Assembly: GCA_051061015.1 (NCBI GenBank)
Contig: JBPFEG010000064.1
Coordinates: 1-64,000 of the forward strand
Reading direction: 5' to 3'
Length of the DNA stretch: 64,000 nt
Source: Methylomicrobium sp051061015
GTDB lineage: Bacteria; Pseudomonadota; Gammaproteobacteria; Methylococcales; Methylomonadaceae
Below, one piece after another: positions 60,335 to 64,000 of the stretch. The notes beneath the pieces are model-generated. The model had not been told where the DNA came from, made no database searches, and saw nothing but the letters and a program-made list of their open reading frames with translations. The stretch's first letter is position 1; the number at the start of each line of letters is the position of its first letter. The position numbers and the translations under genes were made by a program.

Positions 60335-63034
60335 ATGCAAGACATATTTCGACGAATCGTAAGCCGCATGCTGGAACAGTACGCAACAGTACTTTTAGTG
60401 TTAAGCGCCGTAGCTACAATCACCTATTTGGTGCTGATTACGGATATTCGAAATCAGGAAGGTAACGCGCTAATCGTTAAAATGAGCGTCGAGCAAGGCA
60501 AAATCATTCAAAATATTAATCTCTTGCTGACACAAAAAACTTTCGCCTCCAATGCTGATGAATTCCATCGGATAGATGGAAAAATTCATTTCAACTTGAA
60601 CGAACTGGACCAAACCTATACCTCCCTGCGCGAAGGGAATCGTTATGTCTTGGAAGGAGATCGGTTGATGCGTGTCTCCGGTAGTTTATCGGATGAGTTG
60701 CGTTTGATTTATTTTAATAAAGACAAGCCGTTGGATAATCTGATGAAAGAATACACAACAGCGATACGGAGGATCCAAAAAATACCCTACCACGAATTCA
60801 ACAGTGACAATGCCGACCTTCAAAAAATTCTTTTTACGATTTCGCCGCTGATGCTTGAGGATATCAGCAAGATCAGTTCCATATACCAACGGCAAAGCGA
60901 GTATATGCTGCGCGGCACAGCCAACAAGCAACATCTGATGTTTGGCATTTCCCTGACTTCTCTGGTTTTGGTCGGTATCTTGCTGTTGCAGCCTCTGGTG
61001 CAAAGACTTAAAGAAAGTGCGTTAAAAATGCAGCAAGAAAAAGCCTTTGCGAATAATGTAATTTACACAACCCAGGCTTTAATCATTGGCTTGAACTCCG
61101 AAGGCAACGTGGTGCTGTTTAATCATCATGCTGAAGAAAACAGCGGCTGGTCAGTGAGTGAAATCAATGGTAACAATTTTTTCGATCAATTTATTCCCTC
61201 TGGCGAACAAGAAGGATTGCGCACCTTGTTTGCCGACATGATGTCAGGCGCGGTTGAATTCGCGGATGAGATTGAAACCGAAATGTTGATTTGTACCGGC
61301 GATAAAATCAATGTAGTGTGGAATCCGACAGTCATTAAGAATTCTTCCGGAAATCCAGTGATGTTTTTGATCACCGGACTGGACATTACTGAACGCAAGG
61401 AGGCCGAGAGAAAAGCCCAAAAGGCAAACGCGGAACTGGCGCAAATCAGCGCCCGTCTGCAAGAGGAAGTGAATTTGGCGGCAACTTTGCAGCGTGCCAT
61501 ATTGCCGCAGCCGACCATTGACTTACCGGGAGTTCAGGGTGTTGCCGACATGTTGACCTCAAGCGAAGTTGGCGGCGATTACTACGATTACTATAAAGTC
61601 GGCGGACACCACAGCATCATGATGATCGGCGACGTCAGCGGTCACGGGGTGGCTGCGGGCACGATGGTGGGCGCCGCTAAAGCCGGAGTTTATCCCCTGA
61701 TTCACGAAGGCGTCACCAATCCCGGCGAAATTCTCAATTCATTGAATGAAACAATGCGCGCCACGGCACAGCAGTCGTTGTTAATGACGATGGCTTGCTT
61801 AAGTCTGGACGCACGCACCGGCAAGCTGATTTTCGCAAATGCGGGCCACGTTTTGCCTTTTTTGCTGAAGCGCAACTCTCAAAAATGGGAAATGCTGGAA
61901 TCATTCGGGCTGCCGTTAGGAAAAAGCGCGGATTCGGACTACCAAAAAGCGGCGATGGAACTTACGCTCGAGGTCGGCGATCGCCTGTTTTTATATACCG
62001 ACGGCTTGGTTGAAGAAGAATCACCTTACGGAGAAGCGTTCGGTTACGACCGACTGGAAGCCATTCTGAATGCCAATATCTCCGTGGATCAGCCCGAGGC
62101 ATTGCACGGCCTCATTCTGGAAGCGCTCAAGAGACACTGCCGCAGCTCGAACTTTACGGACGATGTCACCCTAATGATCGTTTCTCATAGCGACAGGGTC
62201 ATCCAGACCTCGGTGGTCAATGAGGTCAGCGATATTATCCGCATTTCAGAGAACTTTTATCGTCAGGGCGACCACCCCATTCCACGAATTTCCAGAGAAT
62301 ACGTAGTGTTTCTTGCCGAACAGAGCTATTCGGACTTATTACGGCGTTTCAGCCAGGACGGTATTTGCCGGATACTTCCCCGCCATGACGATTTTTGTAA
62401 AAAACTCGGCTGGAATCACTTGTTAAGCCAGCATAACGAGTCTCCGGATGACGACTTGTACTCCCTGATTCCCGGGAGAGCTCAGTACCGTCAATTTCAA
62501 CTGATGCATACGGACGATAAGCCATTTATTATCGAAGAAATACACGCCTGGCTAAAGGATCAGGATAATTTGCCGAAAGATCATCTGGAAGCCTTGATGA
62601 TTATTTTGGATGAAATGACCGAAAACAGCTTATACGCCGCTCCACGAGACGGGAAAGGCGTCGCATTCTATACCAAAGGCGAATCGCGGGAATTATCTTC
62701 GCATGAAGAAGTGCGAATCGATATTGCGGTGGCTCCCGACACCTTGGGATTGATGATAACCGATAACTGGGGCACGCTAACCCCCGCCGTCTTCCTCAAA
62801 AGCATTGCACACGCGATGGAAGAAGGCGTTGAGGCCGGGGTCGGGGGCGTCGGTCTTTACATGATGTGGCGACTGTCGGACTATCTACAAATCCGAGTGC
62901 ACCCCCAAAAACGTACGCAAGTCACGACACTATGGGATCTTAACGGCACGGTCGATATGAGTGTGGAATCCGGCATGCAATTTCTTTATCACAGTGAATA
63001 CGAAGCAACCTATCAAGCGAGGTCAGCAATATGA
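60335..63034 (+). CDS. Membrane sensor PAS - SpoIIE phosphatase - HATPase protein (partner-switch regulator)
   Basis: 899 residues, SD GGAG before ATG. TM near 17-38, extracytoplasmic helical sensor to about 200, TM about 203-221, PAS about 235-355 with a coiled coil after it, RsbU/SpoIIE PP2C-type phosphatase about 385-625 (V-G-G-D-Y-Y-D-Y; G-D-V-S-G-H-G; Y-T-D-G-L-V-E; F-T-D-D-V-T), then a C-terminal anti-sigma-like HATPase (about 755-880; D-E-M-T-E-N-S-L-Y-A-A; V-G-G-V-G-L-Y-M). Both phosphatase and kinase-like modules for a STAS protein in one chain. The ATGA overlap with the STAS gene supports that pairing. Confidence 0.9.
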   Translation: MQDIFRRIVSRMLEQYATVLLVLSAVATITYLVLITDIRNQEGNALIVKMSVEQGKIIQNINLLLTQKTFASNADEFHRIDGKIHFNLNELDQTYTSLREGNRYVLEGDRLMRVSGSLSDELRLIYFNKDKPLDNLMKEYTTAIRRIQKIPYHEFNSDNADLQKILFTISPLMLEDISKISSIYQRQSEYMLRGTANKQHLMFGISLTSLVLVGILLLQPLVQRLKESALKMQQEKAFANNVIYTTQALIIGLNSEGNVVLFNHHAEENSGWSVSEINGNNFFDQFIPSGEQEGLRTLFADMMSGAVEFADEIETEMLICTGDKINVVWNPTVIKNSSGNPVMFLITGLDITERKEAERKAQKANAELAQISARLQEEVNLAATLQRAILPQPTIDLPGVQGVADMLTSSEVGGDYYDYYKVGGHHSIMMIGDVSGHGVAAGTMVGAAKAGVYPLIHEGVTNPGEILNSLNETMRATAQQSLLMTMACLSLDARTGKLIFANAGHVLPFLLKRNSQKWEMLESFGLPLGKSADSDYQKAAMELTLEVGDRLFLYTDGLVEEESPYGEAFGYDRLEAILNANISVDQPEALHGLILEALKRHCRSSNFTDDVTLMIVSHSDRVIQTSVVNEVSDIIRISENFYRQGDHPIPRISREYVVFLAEQSYSDLLRRFSQDGICRILPRHDDFCKKLGWNHLLSQHNESPDDDLYSLIPGRAQYRQFQLMHTDDKPFIIEEIHAWLKDQDNLPKDHLEALMIILDEMTENSLYAAPRDGKGVAFYTKGESRELSSHEEVRIDIAVAPDTLGLMITDNWGTLTPAVFLKSIAHAMEEGVEAGVGGVGLYMMWRLSDYLQIRVHPQKRTQVTTLWDLNGTVDMSVESGMQFLYHSEYEATYQARSAI

Positions 63035-63999
63035 GCGGTTTAATCAGCACCTTTTCAATTCAATCCGTCTCCCAGGACGAAAACCGCTATTGCTATAGTT
63101 TCGTCGGCTCCATTGATGCGCATGCCAATCCGGTTCTGGAAACCTTGCATACCATACCTTCCCAAGCCCATGTATTGCTGGATTTCAGCCAGGTCGAGCG
63201 AGTTAACTCGATGGGCCTCTCATTATTATTAAAATTGTTCGAAGAGTGGGAACAGAAAAAAATCAAGGTAGAAGTGCAGCAGCTGGACCGGATGGTCAAT
63301 ATGCTGTTCAAAATCACCGGCCTCGGACGCTTTATTAAAACAGACGGGGCCACCTCCCCTACAGATTCCTTTGCGGTTCCGGTCAATCCGGAGGCACCCC
63401 GTAATGCGGAACATAAGGCGCAGTCCCCATCCGCGACGCATGACAAATTGAATTTCGTTGCCAGTTTGCAGTCCGGCCAACAGCTGACCGGCTGGTATTT
63501 ATTAAATACTTACCTGCAACGCAAAATGAAAAAAGCGATTCATTTTGAGCAATCGGCGGAGCATATTGACGGCAACAATACTGATCTCTTATTCGCTAAA
63601 CCGTTCGAGGCGTGTTCGATGATCAAGCAATACGGGTTTGTACCGACTATGCGCCCGGTTGCGGAAACCGATGAGGTTGTGTTGCTGACTCGCGCCGATG
63701 ATCAGCGCGATTTATCGGACTACCACGGCGTCTGCGTGGGCACTGCCACACAGGATAGCTTCGTGTATCTGTTGGGACGGTTTTTATGCGACGAAAGCCG
63801 CCTTGACTCTTCTAAATTTTCCTATGACTTTGCCGGCAACGAAATCAAATCCTTACAGTCGTTGATCCGAAAAAAATGCGACCTCGTGTTCATGCTGAAA
63901 AAATCCTATGAGGGACTGTCTTCATTCAGCCGTAACAATGTGCGCAAATTGGATGAGAGCGAGACCCATTTCGCCTGCCACCTATTTTGCACGGCGCCC
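63031..63999 (+). CDS. STAS domain fused to a PhnD-like binding-protein domain (3' end outside the window)
   Basis: Open from ATG 63031 (ATGA overlap with the SpoIIE gene) to the window end, at least 323 residues. Residues 1-105 form a STAS domain; Ser60 in R-V-N-S-M-G-L-S is the expected phospho-acceptor. After a Pro/Ala-rich linker (about 108-138), residues from about 140 look like a type 2 periplasmic-binding fold of the PhnD kind (D-L-L-F-A-K-P-F-E-A; V-V-L-L-T-R-A-D; G-V-C-V-G-T-A-T-Q-D-S). There is no signal peptide, so the binding domain is predicted to be cytoplasmic, an unusual fusion. Confidence 0.85.
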   Translation, partial: MSGLISTFSIQSVSQDENRYCYSFVGSIDAHANPVLETLHTIPSQAHVLLDFSQVERVNSMGLSLLLKLFEEWEQKKIKVEVQQLDRMVNMLFKITGLGRFIKTDGATSPTDSFAVPVNPEAPRNAEHKAQSPSATHDKLNFVASLQSGQQLTGWYLLNTYLQRKMKKAIHFEQSAEHIDGNNTDLLFAKPFEACSMIKQYGFVPTMRPVAETDEVVLLTRADDQRDLSDYHGVCVGTATQDSFVYLLGRFLCDESRLDSSKFSYDFAGNEIKSLQSLIRKKCDLVFMLKKSYEGLSSFSRNNVRKLDESETHFACHLFCTAP

Positions 64000-64000
64000 C

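Overview
The window looks like chromosome of a moderately GC-rich gammaproteobacterium. Pointers are HflD, the UbiE-UbiJ-UbiB set, UbiC, RraA, Hsp15, HslVU and the rpoZ-spoT-ridA-recG block. Together with the PxKF and ELW-repeat surface proteins, a CopA/chaperone pair and AttH-type lipocalin, a Methylococcales-like (methanotroph) host is plausible. No methane-oxidation gene lies in the window, so that placement is inference. No rRNA, tRNA or CRISPR array was recognised.

Layout. 0-9.5 kb: 3' part of an exported repeat protein with a terminator, bipA, a full-length lhr helicase, a gamma-class carbonic-anhydrase-like gene, a small secreted protein and a LapG-like lipoprotein protease. 9.5-12.8 kb: a translationally linked thioesterase / LolA-like / MMPL-exporter operon, as found inside aryl-polyene-type clusters but here without synthase genes. 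13.0-18.5 kb: an accessory block. It starts with an orphan SitI6-like double-CXXC protein, followed by a strikingly AT-rich three-gene operon read leftward: a HIT-family protein with a changed triad, an alpha/alpha-toroid-like protein with a membrane tail, and an HD phosphohydrolase fused to a DNA methyltransferase. A broken small gene lies at its upstream edge. This block is the best candidate for an undescribed (defence-like) system. 18.5-22.2 kb: a GldG-type ABC-2 transporter operon and hflD. 22.2-24.8 kb: copper chaperone and copA, with a perfect 11-bp inverted repeat in front.

24.9-31.4 kb: a signalling run with a PstS-like small binding protein, an outer-membrane barrel, a membrane PAS-GGDEF-EAL protein with eroded catalytic motifs, then an OmpR-type response regulator and its kinase. 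31.5-33.8 kb: wrbA, a cytochrome b561-like protein and a DUF4126 protein. 34.0-39.4 kb: hslV-hslU, a DUF971 gene, ubiE-ubiJ-ubiB, with palindromic intergenic elements. 39.6-43.9 kb: a nine-repeat ELW/YDG secreted protein, an IS110 remnant, a GH13 enzyme and about 1 kb of palindrome-rich noncoding DNA. 43.9-48.3 kb: an Att-like ABC ATPase / FtsX permease / lipocalin operon. 48.4-59.3 kb: housekeeping genes pgk, rpoZ, spoT, ridA, recG, ubiC, a nuclease, a GGCT-like gene, dtd, a tiny membrane protein, rraA, ispH and Hsp15. 60.3-64 kb: a partner-switching module made of a membrane PAS-SpoIIE-HATPase protein and an overlapping gene that fuses a STAS domain to a PhnD-like binding domain and runs off the window.

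Many gene pairs share an ATGA stop/start, which I used to correct starts (lolA-like, GldG, ABC permease, AttH-like, histidine kinase, STAS gene). Several genes appear to need TTG or GTG starts.
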